A DNA stretch of 64,000 nucleotides from Paenisporosarcina sp. HGH0030 (GCF_000411295.1 NZ_KE150421.1:7265-71264); one strand, 5' to 3'. Counted from the first letter of the stretch, positions 54,374-63,912 are shown. Numbers and translations are program-made. The notes: a model not told the origin generated them from the letters alone.

Positions 54374-55669
54374 ATGACAGTGTTTCATTTTACAGGAATT
54401 AAAGGGTCTGGCATGAGTTCACTTGCACAAATTTTGCACGATGCAGGGAACCAGGTTCAGGGATCTGATATAGAGAAACATTTCTTCACTGAAGATCCAC
54501 TAAGAGAACGTGACATCAAAATCTTGCCATTTAACGCAGATAATATTGAAAAAGGCATGACCGTAATTGCGGGGAATGCATATAAAGACAATCATGAAGA
54601 ACTGATTCGTGCTAACGAATTAGGAATCGATGTAATCCGTTATCACAAGTTTTTAGGGAACTTAATGGGTCAGTACATCTCGGTAGGTATTACAGGTTCA
54701 CATGGCAAAACTTCTACAACGGGTTTGATGTCACATGTATTAAGTGGCTTTGCACCAACTTCATATTTAATTGGTGATGGAACGGGTCATGGTGAATCGC
54801 AAGCACAATACTTTGCTTTTGAAGCATGTGAATACCGTCGTCATTTCTTAGCATACCATCCTGATTACATGATCATGACTAATATCGATTTTGATCATCC
54901 GGATTATTTTGGTGGCATCGACGATGTGGTTGAGGCATTCCAATCAATGGCGCTTCAAGTGAATAAGGCCATTATTGCATGTGGTGATGATGAACATCTA
55001 CAAAAAATCCATGCCAATGTTCCCGTTGTGTTTTATGGATTTGGCTCAGAAAATGACTTTGAAGCTCGTAATGTGGTGAAAACGACTTCTGGGTCTACAT
55101 TCGATGTTTTCGTTCGAAATGAATTTTACCGGACATTTGAAATCCCTTCATTCGGAGACCATGCCGTACTAAATGCATTGGCTGTCATTTCGTTATGTAA
55201 TTACGAAGGAATCCCTGCTGATATCATTCAGCAGCAGTTGCATACATTCGGTGGCGTCAAACGCCGTTTTTCTGAAACCAGAAAAGGAGAACGAATCTTA
55301 ATTGACGATTATGCACACCATCCGACTGAAATCAAAGTAACCATCCAGTCGGCTCGTCAGAAGTATCCAAATCGTGAAGTCATTGCAATATTCCAACCTC
55401 ATACGTTTTCACGCACGCGCACATTCCTTAAGGAGTTTGCAGAGAGCCTGGAAACGGCTGATAACGTATATTTGTGTGATATATTCGGATCAGCACGTGA
55501 AAATGCAGGAGACTTAACCATCGATGATTTATGTGATCTGATTGACAACTGTGTTGTCCTGAAAACCGAAGAAATTGATGTGTTACTGAAGCATCAAAAT
55601 GCTGTATACTTATTCATGGGTGCAGGGGATGTTCAAAAGTTCCAAGCTGCCTTCGAACAAAAAATATAA
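54374..55669 (+). CDS. murC: UDP-N-acetylmuramate--L-alanine ligase
   Basis: A 431-residue Mur ligase that adds the first L-Ala of the peptidoglycan stem peptide. [20 protein letters not shown] at the start binds UDP-MurNAc, [19 protein letters not shown] (about 106-124) is the ATP loop, and [14 protein letters not shown] and [18 protein letters not shown] follow. AGGAGG is upstream of the ATG. The order sftA-murC-ytxG-ytxH matches Bacillus. Confidence 0.97.
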   Translation: MTVFHFTGIKGSGMSSLAQILHDAGNQVQGSDIEKHFFTEDPLRERDIKILPFNADNIEKGMTVIAGNAYKDNHEELIRANELGIDVIRYHKFLGNLMGQYISVGITGSHGKTSTTGLMSHVLSGFAPTSYLIGDGTGHGESQAQYFAFEACEYRRHFLAYHPDYMIMTNIDFDHPDYFGGIDDVVEAFQSMALQVNKAIIACGDDEHLQKIHANVPVVFYGFGSENDFEARNVVKTTSGSTFDVFVRNEFYRTFEIPSFGDHAVLNALAVISLCNYEGIPADIIQQQLHTFGGVKRRFSETRKGERILIDDYAHHPTEIKVTIQSARQKYPNREVIAIFQPHTFSRTRTFLKEFAESLETADNVYLCDIFGSARENAGDLTIDDLCDLIDNCVVLKTEEIDVLLKHQNAVYLFMGAGDVQKFQAAFEQKI

Positions 55670-55673
55670 TTTC

Positions 55674-55715
55674 ACAAAACTCTGGTCTTTTTTGACTGGA
55701 GTTTTATTTTTATGG
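55674..55715 (+). terminator. Terminator after murC
   Basis: AAAACTC and GAGTTTT with an inner GTC/GAC stem and TATTTTTAT. The central loop includes a T-run. Confidence 0.72.
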
Positions 55716-55755
55716 AGGAAATAAAATGTTTTTGTGGAATAAAGATAACATAGAT

Positions 55756-55781
55756 GTTTATTTACCGCTATGTGTGGGAAG
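55756..55781 (+). promoter_or_regulatory. Sigma-B-like promoter of ytxG
   Basis: GTTTAT (55756-55761), 14-base spacer, GGGAAG (55776-55781). The consensus is GTTTAA-N12-15-GGGTAT; matches are 5/6 and 4/6. ytxG operons in Bacillus are sigma-B controlled. Confidence 0.5.
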
Positions 55782-55816
55782 ATAGGTAGTATGTACAATC
55801 TAGAGGAGGAACTCGA

Positions 55817-56302
55817 ATGGAAATAATATTATACATAGCAGCGTTGGTTGCAGCTATAGGCTTTCTCGTTCTTTGCGTTAGTCTTGCGATGACATTTACA
55901 TCGCTGAAGAAGACGCTTAATGAATTTTCAGACACAATGTCTGGATTAGAAGGTCAATTACAAGGAGTAACAAGAGAGACAACAGAATTATTGCATAAGA
56001 CAAATGGTTTGGCTTCAGATATTCAAAATAAATCTGAAAAACTTAACAGTGTTGTAGATGCCGTGAAAAATGTAGGGGAGTCAGTAAATGGCTTAAATAC
56101 ATCAATCCGACGCATTACATCGTCAATTACGACAGAGGTAGAACGCAATGAAGATAAGATTGCGCAAGTTGTGCAATGGAGCAATGTTGCTCTAGGCATT
56201 CGCGACAAGTGGAAAGAAAGAAAAGCAATTGAAGAAGCTAGAGCAGGTTACACGATTTATGCAAGCGAACCAGATAAATCAAATAGAGATACAAAAAAAT
56301 AA
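55817..56302 (+). CDS. ytxG: DUF948 general stress protein (YtxG)
   Basis: A 161-residue protein with an N-terminal membrane helix (about 2-27) and a long coiled coil with heptad repeats (TFTSLKKTLNEFSDTMSGLEGQLQ..., LHKTNGLASDIQNKSEKLNSVVDAV). This is the DUF948/YtxG pattern. A helical tail carries a basic segment. AGAGGAGG precedes the ATG. A sigma-B-like promoter upstream fits its known stress induction; ytxH follows by 12 bases. Confidence 0.88.
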   Translation: MEIILYIAALVAAIGFLVLCVSLAMTFTSLKKTLNEFSDTMSGLEGQLQGVTRETTELLHKTNGLASDIQNKSEKLNSVVDAVKNVGESVNGLNTSIRRITSSITTEVERNEDKIAQVVQWSNVALGIRDKWKERKAIEEARAGYTIYASEPDKSNRDTKK

Positions 56303-56314
56303 GGGGGAACCAAC

Positions 56315-56881
56315 ATGACACAATTTAAACCAAATTATAACGAAGCGAAGTACAACCACGAGTTTTATTCGAATAAATCCAATCAGACGGAAGCCTATCT
56401 TCCACAAGCGTATGAGTATTCCAATGGACAGCACCGAGATCCAATTTATTCAAAATCAAGTGATGATATGAATTCTAAGGATTTCTTAATCGGTGCATTG
56501 GTAGGCGGAATTATTGGAGCAGCTACTGCTTTATTCCTTGCTCCAAAATCGGGTGCTGAGCTTCGTGGAGATGTGACAACTCAAGCTTCTTATCTAAAAG
56601 AAAAAACGGTTGATTTATCATCAACTGCCAAAGTAAAAACGTCTCAATTATCAACTCAATTAAAAGAAAAATCAGGTCCTTTGGTAGATAAGGTCAAGTC
56701 AATTAAATCAAAAACGCCAACATTAATGGATGATGGTACAGTTTCATCAGAAGGGGAAGAGCCAATTGACTTCATGGAAACTGTAACGAATACAGTGTCT
56801 GAAGTTGTTGGGGAAAGCTCAAACGAAACTTCAACCGCACAAGCATTAAAAGAAGCTGTAGAAGTCAAGAAAAGTCTATAA
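56315..56881 (+). CDS. ytxH: YtxH-domain stress protein
   Basis: A 188-residue protein of the YtxH family. The defining hydrophobic segment DFLIGALVGGIIGAATALFLAPKSG sits at about 53-77, preceded by a hydrophilic stretch rich in Asn, Tyr and Ser and followed by a coiled, Thr/Ser/Lys-rich tail. AAGGGGGA precedes the ATG. It pairs with ytxG. The third gene of the B. subtilis operon, ytxJ, is absent here. Confidence 0.88.
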   Translation: MTQFKPNYNEAKYNHEFYSNKSNQTEAYLPQAYEYSNGQHRDPIYSKSSDDMNSKDFLIGALVGGIIGAATALFLAPKSGAELRGDVTTQASYLKEKTVDLSSTAKVKTSQLSTQLKEKSGPLVDKVKSIKSKTPTLMDDGTVSSEGEEPIDFMETVTNTVSEVVGESSNETSTAQALKEAVEVKKSL

Positions 56882-56892
56882 TATTAAGTATT

Positions 56893-56927
56893 AAAAAGCC
56901 CGCATAGTTGATATGTGGGCTTTATCT
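56893..56927 (+). terminator. Terminator after ytxH
   Basis: AAAGCCCGCATA and TATGTGGGCTTT arms (one wobble), 5-base loop, short T-run. Confidence 0.82.
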
Positions 56928-57103
56928 TGTATAAAACAATGATTACAATTAGCATTAAAACTTTCGCGCGTTGAAGCGTTAAAGATGTTTTACGTGACTT
57001 TTAGAAATGTACATACTATAATGGTTCTATTATCAAAAAAAGCATCATACATCTTCCGTTTGAATTTCGTGGATTTTGTATGGGTAAGAGAGGAGATAAA
57101 GGT

Positions 57104-58189
57104 ATGAGCCATCAAGAATTAGATAGCTTACGCACAAATGTTGACGAATTAAACTTAGAAATTCTTCGTTTAATCAATGAGCGTGCTGCAGTCGTAAAAG
57201 AAATTGGAAAAGTAAAAGAAAAGCAAGGTGTCAACCGATATGATCCTCTTCGCGAACGTCATATGTTGAACTTACTAAAAGAAAACAATGCGGGTCCACT
57301 ACCGCAATCAACTGTAGATCATATTTTCAAGGAAATCTTTAAAACTGCATTGGAGCTTCAGGAAGATGATCACCGTAAAGCACTTCTTGTTTCTCGTAAA
57401 AAGAAAGCAGAAGATACAATTGTTGTGATTAATGGGGAACGCATTGGAGAAGGCAAGCCATCATTTGTATTCGGTCCATGTGCTGTAGAATCATTTGATC
57501 AAGTTGCAGCTGTAGCAAATGCAATCCAACATAAAGGCTTGAGAATGATCCGAGGAGGAGCTTACAAACCTCGTACATCACCTTATGATTTCCAAGGTCT
57601 TGGACTTGAAGGTTTGAAAATCCTTAAGCGTGTTTCAGAGCAATACAATCTTGCAGTTGTTTCTGAAATTGTGACACCTCATCATCTAGAAGAGGCATTA
57701 GATTACATTGATGTTGTTCAAATCGGCGCACGTAACATGCAAAACTTCGAGTTATTGAAAGCAGCAGGTGCCATTAACAAACCGGTGTTATTGAAACGCG
57801 GAATGGCTGCAACGATTGATGAATTTATCCATGCTGCCGAGTACATCATCTCCCAAGGAAATGATCAAATTATTTTATGTGAACGCGGAATTCGAACATA
57901 CGAAAAAGCGACACGTAATACACTCGATATTTCAGCAGTTCCAATATTAAAACAAGAAACACATTTACCTGTGTTTGTGGATGTAACCCATTCAACAGGA
58001 CGTCGTGATTTACTATTACCTACAGCGAAAGCGGCAATTGCCATTGGCGCAGATGGTGTTATGGCTGAAGTACATCCAGACCCAGCTGTTGCTTTATCTG
58101 ATGCAGCACAACAAATGAACTTACAGCAATTTGACGAGTTTTACGATTCTCTTCAAAAGTTCATGAAATCATACGAATTTCAATCATAA
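57104..58189 (+). CDS. aroA: Chorismate mutase/DAHP synthase fusion
   Basis: A 361-residue bifunctional enzyme that starts aromatic synthesis. An AroQ-type chorismate mutase fills residues 1-90 ([40 protein letters not shown]). A DAHP synthase follows ([55 protein letters not shown]). The fusion is the Bacillus AroA(G) type, in which the mutase gives feedback control by chorismate and prephenate. The ATG at 57104 follows GAGGAG; the frame extends to 57080. A TATAAT lies at 57017-57022. Confidence 0.95.
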   Translation: MSHQELDSLRTNVDELNLEILRLINERAAVVKEIGKVKEKQGVNRYDPLRERHMLNLLKENNAGPLPQSTVDHIFKEIFKTALELQEDDHRKALLVSRKKKAEDTIVVINGERIGEGKPSFVFGPCAVESFDQVAAVANAIQHKGLRMIRGGAYKPRTSPYDFQGLGLEGLKILKRVSEQYNLAVVSEIVTPHHLEEALDYIDVVQIGARNMQNFELLKAAGAINKPVLLKRGMAATIDEFIHAAEYIISQGNDQIILCERGIRTYEKATRNTLDISAVPILKQETHLPVFVDVTHSTGRRDLLLPTAKAAIAIGADGVMAEVHPDPAVALSDAAQQMNLQQFDEFYDSLQKFMKSYEFQS

Positions 58190-58196
58190 GCATCTT

Positions 58197-58225
58197 ACCG
58201 GTTCAATTTCTGAACCGGTATTTTT
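58197..58225 (+). terminator. Terminator after the DAHP synthase
   Basis: ACCGGTTCA and TGAACCGGT perfect arms, 5-base loop, followed by A and five T residues. Confidence 0.9.
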
Positions 58226-58233
58226 CTTTCGTT

Positions 58234-58273
58234 TGACGTAACGTTGGAAAACGTCAGAAAACTATTATATGAT
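58234..58273 (+). promoter_or_regulatory. Candidate ccpA promoter with inverted TGACGT boxes
   Basis: TTGGAA (58244-58249), 18 bases, TATGAT (58268-58273). TGACGT (58234-58239) and ACGTCA (58251-58256) form an inverted pair over the -35 region. Confidence 0.45.
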
Positions 58274-58309
58274 GGTATGAGATAGGGACCGAGCAGGGAG
58301 TGTAAGCAC

Positions 58310-59308
58310 ATGACAATTACAATTTATGACGTAGCACGTGAAGCTAGCGTTTCGATGGCAACGGTTTCACGAGTTGTTAACGGCAATCCGAATGTAAAAC
58401 CGGCTACTCGGAAAAAAGTGCTGGACGTTATTGAACGATTGGAGTATCGTCCAAACGCGGTTGCCAGAGGACTGGCAAGCAAGAAAACAACTACAGTTGG
58501 AGTTATTATTCCAGATATATCAAATATTTTTTACGCAGAACTTGCACGAGGAATAGAAGATATTGCGACCATGTATCGCTATAATATTATTTTATCAAAC
58601 TCGGATCAACGAGAAGATAAAGAGTTACAGCTCCTAGAAACGATGTTTGGAAAACAAGTAGATGGAATTGTGTTCATGAGTGAACATGTATCGACAGAGT
58701 TGTTAAATATGATGGAGCGTTCACCCGTACCGATCGTTTTAGCAGGTACAATCGATCCTTCAGGGAAGATGCCTTCTGTAAATATCGACTATCACCAGGC
58801 AGCTTATGAAGCGGTTAATCGCTTGCTTCAAAATAATCACAAACGAATCGCTTACGTTTCTGGGTCATTATCGTCCACCATCAATCGTGCATTCAAATTC
58901 ACAGGCTATGAAAAAGCTTTAGGGGATGCAGGTCTTGATATGAACGAAGAATTGGTAGTGGAAAGTGAAGCCACTTATGACGCAGGGCATGCGGCATTCA
59001 GTAATTTAAAGAGTATGCAAGATGCACCTACGGCTTTCTTTGCAGGAAACGATGAACTGGCTATTGGGCTAATTCATGGAGCTCAGGATTCCGGTTTCCA
59101 TGTTCCTAACGACATTGAAGTCATTAGTTTTGAAAACTCGAAGCTAGCACGAATGGTGCGTCCAGAATTAACGAGTATCGTGTTACCTCTATACGATATT
59201 GGAGCGGTATCTATGCGTCTGCTGACAAAATATATGAACAAAGAACAAATTGATGAGAAAACAGTAATATTGCCACACCGAATTGAAGAAAGAGATTCCG
59301 TGAAATAA
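58310..59308 (+). CDS. ccpA: Catabolite control protein A
   Basis: A 332-residue LacI/GalR-family regulator that binds cre sites with HPr-Ser-P when sugar is plentiful. The N-terminal HTH is [22 protein letters not shown] (about 4-25), the hinge helix [15 protein letters not shown] follows, and a periplasmic-binding-like core follows. AGGGAG precedes the ATG. Its targets in this window probably include the scoA operon and the acuA-acsA region, both with cre-like sites. It is flanked by terminators on both sides. Confidence 0.97.
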   Translation: MTITIYDVAREASVSMATVSRVVNGNPNVKPATRKKVLDVIERLEYRPNAVARGLASKKTTTVGVIIPDISNIFYAELARGIEDIATMYRYNIILSNSDQREDKELQLLETMFGKQVDGIVFMSEHVSTELLNMMERSPVPIVLAGTIDPSGKMPSVNIDYHQAAYEAVNRLLQNNHKRIAYVSGSLSSTINRAFKFTGYEKALGDAGLDMNEELVVESEATYDAGHAAFSNLKSMQDAPTAFFAGNDELAIGLIHGAQDSGFHVPNDIEVISFENSKLARMVRPELTSIVLPLYDIGAVSMRLLTKYMNKEQIDEKTVILPHRIEERDSVK

Positions 59309-59311
59309 TGG

Positions 59312-59349
59312 AAGGAGTGGACTATGCTTAGCGTAGTCCACTCCTTTTT
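59312..59349. terminator. Bidirectional terminator between ccpA and acuC
   Basis: AAGGAGTGGACTA and TAGTCCACTCCTT are perfect 13-base arms with T residues after. Confidence 0.92.
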
Positions 59350-60530
59350 CAATGAGATCGAATTAAATAAAGTGCCTTGTTCAACACTTGTTTATTCTTT
59401 TCGGTAATTTCTTCTTTACGAGGTATGGGTTCATATAAGTTATCTGGATCCAACCAGGTGGGAATTAATGGTACGGGTGATTCCGGTTGCCATTTCTCCA
59501 ACCACTCTTTCGGTAGATTAACTTGAGGAAGTGGAATATTATTCATTTCCATCCACAATAACGACCAGGCTCTTGGCACCACTCTCCATATATCGTATCC
59601 TCCACCACCGACGGCAATCCATTTGCCGTCACAATATTCGTGGGCAAGCTGATGGGCAAGCTTCGGAATCTCGTGGTAGATTTTCATGGTCCCATATAGA
59701 TGCGTCAGTGGATCAAAATAGTGTGCATCTGCTCCATTTTGACTGATGATAACGTCTGGTTTGAAATAGGCAGCAATCTCTCGGAAAGCAGTCATATAAA
59801 GTTCCAAAAATGATTCATCTTCTGTAAAGGCGTCTATTGGTAAATTGAATGAAGTTCCATAACCCTGACCGGTACCACGTTCCGTTACATTACCGGTTCC
59901 AGGAAATAAGTATCTCCCAGTTTCATGAATGGAGATTGTACAAACATCAGGATCATCATAAAAGCTCCATTGTACACCATCTCCATGGTGAGCATCCGTG
60001 TCAATATATAGTACACGGGCTTTATACTTCTGCTGTATGTATTTAATTGCGACCGAACTGTCATTGTAGACACAAAATCCAGATGCGCGCCCATGAAAGC
60101 CATGATGCAGTCCACCACCAAGATTTAGGGCATGCGAAGCTTTATTTTCCATTACATAATCCACGGCAGTTAACGTGCCCCCAACCAAACGAGCACTGGC
60201 TTCGTGCATATTCGGAAAAATGGGAGTGTCATCGGTTCCAATACCGTAACTCTCTGTTTCTGCAGAAGTGACAAGCCCTTTGCTCGCTTTTTTGACGATA
60301 TCAATATATCGTGCATCATGCGCAAGCAATAGCTCGTCATCCGTTGCAATGCGGGGAGCGATGATGTCTTCATCTGTAAGCGCATTCATTTTTTGCAACA
60401 AATCGGTGGTCAAAGTCAGCCTTTTCTGATTGAATGGATGGTTCTCAGAAAATTTGTAGCCCAATTGATCATCCGAATATATATAAACCGCATGTTTTTT
60501 TAGTTTGTCATTCCCGGCATGTTCGGCCAT
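59349..60530 (-). CDS. acuC: AcuC, class I HDAC-type deacetylase
   Basis: A 393-residue zinc deacetylase. The HDAC motifs are LNLGGGLHHGFHGRASGFCVYND (about 135-157, catalytic His pair), DTDAHHGDGVQWSFYDDP with metal Asp/His, and AIGVGGGGYD-like GGGGYDIWRV near 315. In B. subtilis it deacetylates AcsA and so reverses AcuA. The ATG at 60530 lies 31 bases inside acuB; no later start is available before the first conserved residues, so it is kept although its ribosome site is distant. Confidence 0.93.
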   Translation of the reverse strand: MAEHAGNDKLKKHAVYIYSDDQLGYKFSENHPFNQKRLTLTTDLLQKMNALTDEDIIAPRIATDDELLLAHDARYIDIVKKASKGLVTSAETESYGIGTDDTPIFPNMHEASARLVGGTLTAVDYVMENKASHALNLGGGLHHGFHGRASGFCVYNDSSVAIKYIQQKYKARVLYIDTDAHHGDGVQWSFYDDPDVCTISIHETGRYLFPGTGNVTERGTGQGYGTSFNLPIDAFTEDESFLELYMTAFREIAAYFKPDVIISQNGADAHYFDPLTHLYGTMKIYHEIPKLAHQLAHEYCDGKWIAVGGGGYDIWRVVPRAWSLLWMEMNNIPLPQVNLPKEWLEKWQPESPVPLIPTWLDPDNLYEPIPRKEEITEKNKQVLNKALYLIRSH

Positions 60531-61147
60531 AGCACATCGAAACCTTCTTTACGTATATCTTCAATAATTCCGAGAGGGTTCATCGTCATTACACGGAATA
60601 CCAAGATCTTGTTGTTGTCATTTTGGATATCTGGATACACAAGAACACTTAATACATTTGAATTATGATCATGAAAAACTTTGGAAACTTCAAATAATAT
60701 ACCAGGTTTATTCGGTACACGAACCTCAATTTGAGAACCTGGTTGGTGTGCGCCTGTTAATTCAATATATTTATATAATAAATCTGTTTCTGTAACGATA
60801 CCAACTAATTTCCCACCACTGACGATGGGCAGACACCCTATTTGTTGATCATAGAAAATCGTGGCAACTTCTTCAACAAAGTCCAGCGGATGTCCGGTTA
60901 TAGGATTTTTCGTCATAATTTCTTCAAGAGGTGTTGAGTATATATCCTGATTATGTCCTACCATCCGATTGGAAGGTGTGGCATCTTTGATATCTCTATC
61001 TGATACAATCCCTACTACTTTGCCTTCATTATCGGTAATCGGCAAGTGTCTGATTTTACTTTCACGAAGGAGACTGATTGCATCTTTAATCGAATGTGAA
61101 GGCTGTAAGGTCAGGACATTTGTTTTCATCATTTGTTCCACAATCAT
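60500..61147 (-). CDS. acuB: AcuB, CBS-pair and ACT-domain protein
   Basis: A 215-residue protein with two CBS domains (MMKTNVLTLQPSHSIKDAISLLRESKIRHLPI at the start, then MTKNPITGHPLDFVEEVATIFYDQQIGCLPIV) and a C-terminal ACT domain (IEVRVPNKPGILFEVSKVFHDHN, about 143-165). It probably senses an adenylate ligand or amino acid and is linked to acetate/acetoin metabolism by operon position. AAAGGAG precedes the ATG. It lies between acuA and acuC, overlapping acuC. Confidence 0.95.
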   Translation of the reverse strand: MIVEQMMKTNVLTLQPSHSIKDAISLLRESKIRHLPITDNEGKVVGIVSDRDIKDATPSNRMVGHNQDIYSTPLEEIMTKNPITGHPLDFVEEVATIFYDQQIGCLPIVSGGKLVGIVTETDLLYKYIELTGAHQPGSQIEVRVPNKPGILFEVSKVFHDHNSNVLSVLVYPDIQNDNNKILVFRVMTMNPLGIIEDIRKEGFDVLWPNMPGMTN

Positions 61148-61169
61148 ATGTCAAAAACTCCTTTGCGGA

Positions 61170-61802
61170 TTAATACATAAATCGATTCATAAAACGTAAC
61201 TGATCAAAGCGTTGAATGGATTCATTGTCAATGCGAGCACCAATTTTAGCCATTAAACAATTGGCCGGATGGGAGCTGATTTCTGGATCATCGGTTGCAA
61301 AGTATTCCAATCCACCTGCATTCATCATTTTTTCCATCACTTTTCGGTACTCCCATACATTCAGTCCAGTACCTTTTAAATCCCAATGCCAATAATACTC
61401 AGTAGTAATGGTGATATAATCTTCCATTGCATCATCCATCATCGAAACGTGAAGCAAGCTCTTTCCGACACCGGTTCCACGAAACTTTGGAATGACTTCA
61501 ATGGCCCCCAGTTCAATTAAGTTGCTCATTTGCCCTTTCGACCAACGTTCCAAAGGGTCAGGATACAAGAATGTTACATAGCCCACAATGGTCATGTTGT
61601 CACGAGCTATAAGAATTCTGCCTTCTGGCAACTTAGCAATTTCGATGATTGCCTTATGTTGCTGGGCAGGAGGTCGGAATGCCACCAAATCATCATGAAA
61701 GTCGTAACGTGCAAGATCTGCTGATGATATAGGTCCTTCGATAATTAAATGGCCATGTTTAGTCTTCAATTCCATGGCATTATAGGTTTTTTTATGATCC
61801 AT
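61170..61802 (-). CDS. acuA: AcuA, GNAT protein acetyltransferase
   Basis: A 210-residue GNAT acetyltransferase. The acetyl-CoA site is seen in VIPKFRGTGVGKSLLHVSMMDDAM (about 108-131), preceded by NMTIVGYVTFLYPDP. In B. subtilis AcuA acetylates AcsA on the C-terminal Lys and shuts it off. AGGTGG lies before the ATG. It is the first gene of acuABC, divergent from acsA across a cre-like site. Confidence 0.95.
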   Translation of the reverse strand: MDHKKTYNAMELKTKHGHLIIEGPISSADLARYDFHDDLVAFRPPAQQHKAIIEIAKLPEGRILIARDNMTIVGYVTFLYPDPLERWSKGQMSNLIELGAIEVIPKFRGTGVGKSLLHVSMMDDAMEDYITITTEYYWHWDLKGTGLNVWEYRKVMEKMMNAGGLEYFATDDPEISSHPANCLMAKIGARIDNESIQRFDQLRFMNRFMY

Positions 61803-61857
61803 TTGTACACCACCTGAAAAGAATTACGTAGTTTCATTATACATGAAAAAAACATAA

Positions 61858-61871
61858 GGAAAACGTTTTCA
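61858..61871. promoter_or_regulatory. cre site between acuA and acsA
   Basis: GGAAAACGTTTTCA, a palindrome that matches the CcpA consensus TGWAANCGNTNWCA at 13 of 14 positions. On the minus strand it overlaps the -35 region of a candidate acuA promoter whose -10 (TATAAT) is at 61836-61841. Confidence 0.75.
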
Positions 61872-61916
61872 ATTTGATTAGAAGAGTCATAGTCGAAAAA
61901 GTAAAATTATTCGCCA

Positions 61917-61945
61917 TTTACTTTCAATTTAATGTAAACTAGTAT
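61917..61945 (+). promoter_or_regulatory. Candidate promoter of acsA
   Basis: TTTACT (61917-61922), 17-base spacer, TAGTAT (61940-61945). Confidence 0.55.
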
Positions 61946-61973
61946 TTGTATCGTAATCGAGAGGGTGGTAGAA

Positions 61974-63692
61974 ATGAAACTTGAAGTACTTCCGGTCGTT
62001 CAAGGAGATTATTTACTCCAAAACTACGACGAAACTGCAGCCAATTTCGATTGGAAAGAGGCAGAAAAGGCGTTTAGTTGGCATGTGACAGGTCGTATGA
62101 ACGTGGCGCACGAAGCCATTGACCGTCATGCAAATTCAGACAGAAAAAACAAAATCGCTCTTTATTACAAAGATGCAATTCGTAAAGAATCTTATACGTT
62201 CAATGAAATGAAAAAATGGACAAACAAAGCAGCAAATGCCTTGAAAGCCCATACAAATCTTGAAAAAGGTGACCGTTTATTTATCTTCATGCCGCGCTCG
62301 CCTGAATTGTATTTTGCGTTAATCGGTGCTCTTAAAATGGGTGTAATTGTTGGACCATTGTTCGAGGCATTTATGGAAGGTGCAGTCTATGATCGTTTAG
62401 CGGATAGTGAAGCAAAAGCGATTGTGACGACCCCTGAGTTGTTAAATCGTATTCCGGTAGATAAATTACCTCACCTGGAAACAATCCTTTTAGTCGGCGA
62501 AAACGTGGAAGAAGATAATAAAACAGTAGATTTTATGAAACATTTGAAAGCTGCGTCTCAGTATTTCCAAGTGGAGTGGCTCGATAAAGAAGATGGATTG
62601 GTTCTTCATTATACGTCTGGTTCAACTGGCAAGCCTAAAGGTGTATTACACGTACAGGAAGCCATGGTACAACATTATCAGACTGCAAAATGGGTGTTGG
62701 ATTTAAAAGAGCAGGATATTTATTGGTGCACAGCAGATCCAGGTTGGGTAACAGGGACCTCTTATGGAATTTTTGGTCCATGGTTAACTGGAACAACAAT
62801 GGTTGTGTTAGGAGGACGTTTTTCTCCTGATGCATGGTACCAAGCGATTGAAGACTTCGGTGTAACGATTTGGTATAGTGCGCCAACCGCTTTCCGTATG
62901 TTGATGGGAGCTGGCGATGCTTTAGTGAAGGAATATGATTTATCTTCGCTGCGTCACGTTTTATCTGTCGGTGAACCATTGAATCCAGAAGTAATCAGAT
63001 GGGGAGCAGAAGTATTCCGCCATCGCATACATGATACATGGTGGATGACAGAAACAGGCGCTCAGATGATTTGTAACTATGCGTGCTTGCCAATTCGCCC
63101 TGGATCAATGGGCAAACCAATTCCAGGTGTGAAAGCAGCTATCGTGGACGATCGTGGGGTTGAGTTGCCTCCATATCAAATGGGGAACTTGGCACTTAAA
63201 AAAGGCTGGCCATCAATGATGCGTCAAATCTGGAATAATCCTGAAAAATATCAATCGTATTTCCTTAACGATGAATGGTACGTTTCAGGAGATTCTGCTT
63301 ACATGGACGAAGACGGGTATTTCTGGTTCCAAGGGCGTATTGACGATGTCATCATGACTTCTGGCGAACGCGTAGGACCATTTGAAGTGGAAAGCAAACT
63401 TCTCGAGCATCCATCAATTGTCGAAGCGGGTGTAATCGGAAAACCGGATCCAGTTCGTGGAGAAATCATTAAAGCATTCGTAGCATTAAAAGAAGGTGTT
63501 GAACCTTCAGACGAATTGATTGCTGATATACAACAATTCGTGAAAAAAGGATTAGCTGCACACGCTGCTCCGCGTGAAATTGAATTTAAAGACAAGCTAC
63601 CGAAAACACGCAGTGGGAAAATCATGAGACGTGTGTTAAAAGCGTGGGAACTTGATTTACCAACAGGCGATTTATCTACAATGGAAGATTAA
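61974..63692 (+). CDS. acsA: Acetyl-CoA synthetase
   Basis: A 572-residue AMP-forming ligase turning acetate, ATP and CoA into acetyl-CoA. HYTSGSTGKPKGVLHVQEA (about 209-227), DTWWMTETGAQMI and the C-terminal hinge GRIDDVIMTSGERVGPFEVE are present. The acetylation target sits in PKTRSGKIMRR; the Lys is residue 549 here, the number known for B. subtilis AcsA. ATG 61974 is preferred over GTG 61965 because GAGGGTGG stands just before it. AcuA and AcuC, encoded next door, would control it. Confidence 0.96.
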   Translation: MKLEVLPVVQGDYLLQNYDETAANFDWKEAEKAFSWHVTGRMNVAHEAIDRHANSDRKNKIALYYKDAIRKESYTFNEMKKWTNKAANALKAHTNLEKGDRLFIFMPRSPELYFALIGALKMGVIVGPLFEAFMEGAVYDRLADSEAKAIVTTPELLNRIPVDKLPHLETILLVGENVEEDNKTVDFMKHLKAASQYFQVEWLDKEDGLVLHYTSGSTGKPKGVLHVQEAMVQHYQTAKWVLDLKEQDIYWCTADPGWVTGTSYGIFGPWLTGTTMVVLGGRFSPDAWYQAIEDFGVTIWYSAPTAFRMLMGAGDALVKEYDLSSLRHVLSVGEPLNPEVIRWGAEVFRHRIHDTWWMTETGAQMICNYACLPIRPGSMGKPIPGVKAAIVDDRGVELPPYQMGNLALKKGWPSMMRQIWNNPEKYQSYFLNDEWYVSGDSAYMDEDGYFWFQGRIDDVIMTSGERVGPFEVESKLLEHPSIVEAGVIGKPDPVRGEIIKAFVALKEGVEPSDELIADIQQFVKKGLAAHAAPREIEFKDKLPKTRSGKIMRRVLKAWELDLPTGDLSTMED

Positions 63693-63695
63693 TGA

Positions 63696-63741
63696 AAATG
63701 CCAACAGTTTGCACTACTGCAGTGCTAGCTGTTGGCATTTC
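63696..63741 (+). terminator. Terminator after acsA
   Basis: Arms AATGCCAACAG and CTGTTGGCATT enclose an inner GCACT/AGTGC stem; TTCTTTATT follows. Confidence 0.85.
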
Positions 63742-63766
63742 TTTATTGAAAAGCGTATCACGTCAT

Positions 63767-63860
63767 TTTATCTAGACACTTTGAAATGTGAAGCTGGCCA
63801 CGCTACCTGACTCCAACCGAGTGAAGCGGAGGCGTGGGCTGGCGCTTGAAGCTAGATAAA
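63767..63860. repeat. Long imperfect palindrome downstream of acsA
   Basis: Outer arms TTTATCTAG (63767-63775) and CTAGATAAA (63852-63860) are perfect. Inside, AAGCTGGCCACGC pairs imperfectly with GCGTGGGCTGGCGCTT. The interior is GC-richer than the flanks. It is non-coding and resembles a small intergenic repeat unit, different in sequence from the leuS-leader element. Confidence 0.65.
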
Positions 63861-63863
63861 TAG

Positions 63864-63908
63864 AAAAGCAGTAAAACTTATCGATGCTGATAAGTTTCAC
63901 TGCTTTTT
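63864..63908. terminator. Terminator facing acsA and the PBP gene
   Basis: AAAAGCAGT-a-AAACTTATC and GATAAGTTT-c-ACTGCTTTTT form a long stem with A- and T-runs. It ends the leftward gene at the window edge. Confidence 0.85.
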
Positions 63909-63912
63909 AATT

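Noticed and set aside
55726-55785. 19-codon frame after a GGAGGAAA site before ytxG
   Set aside because: Good ribosome site, but it is very short and overlaps the sigma-B-like promoter; probably chance.
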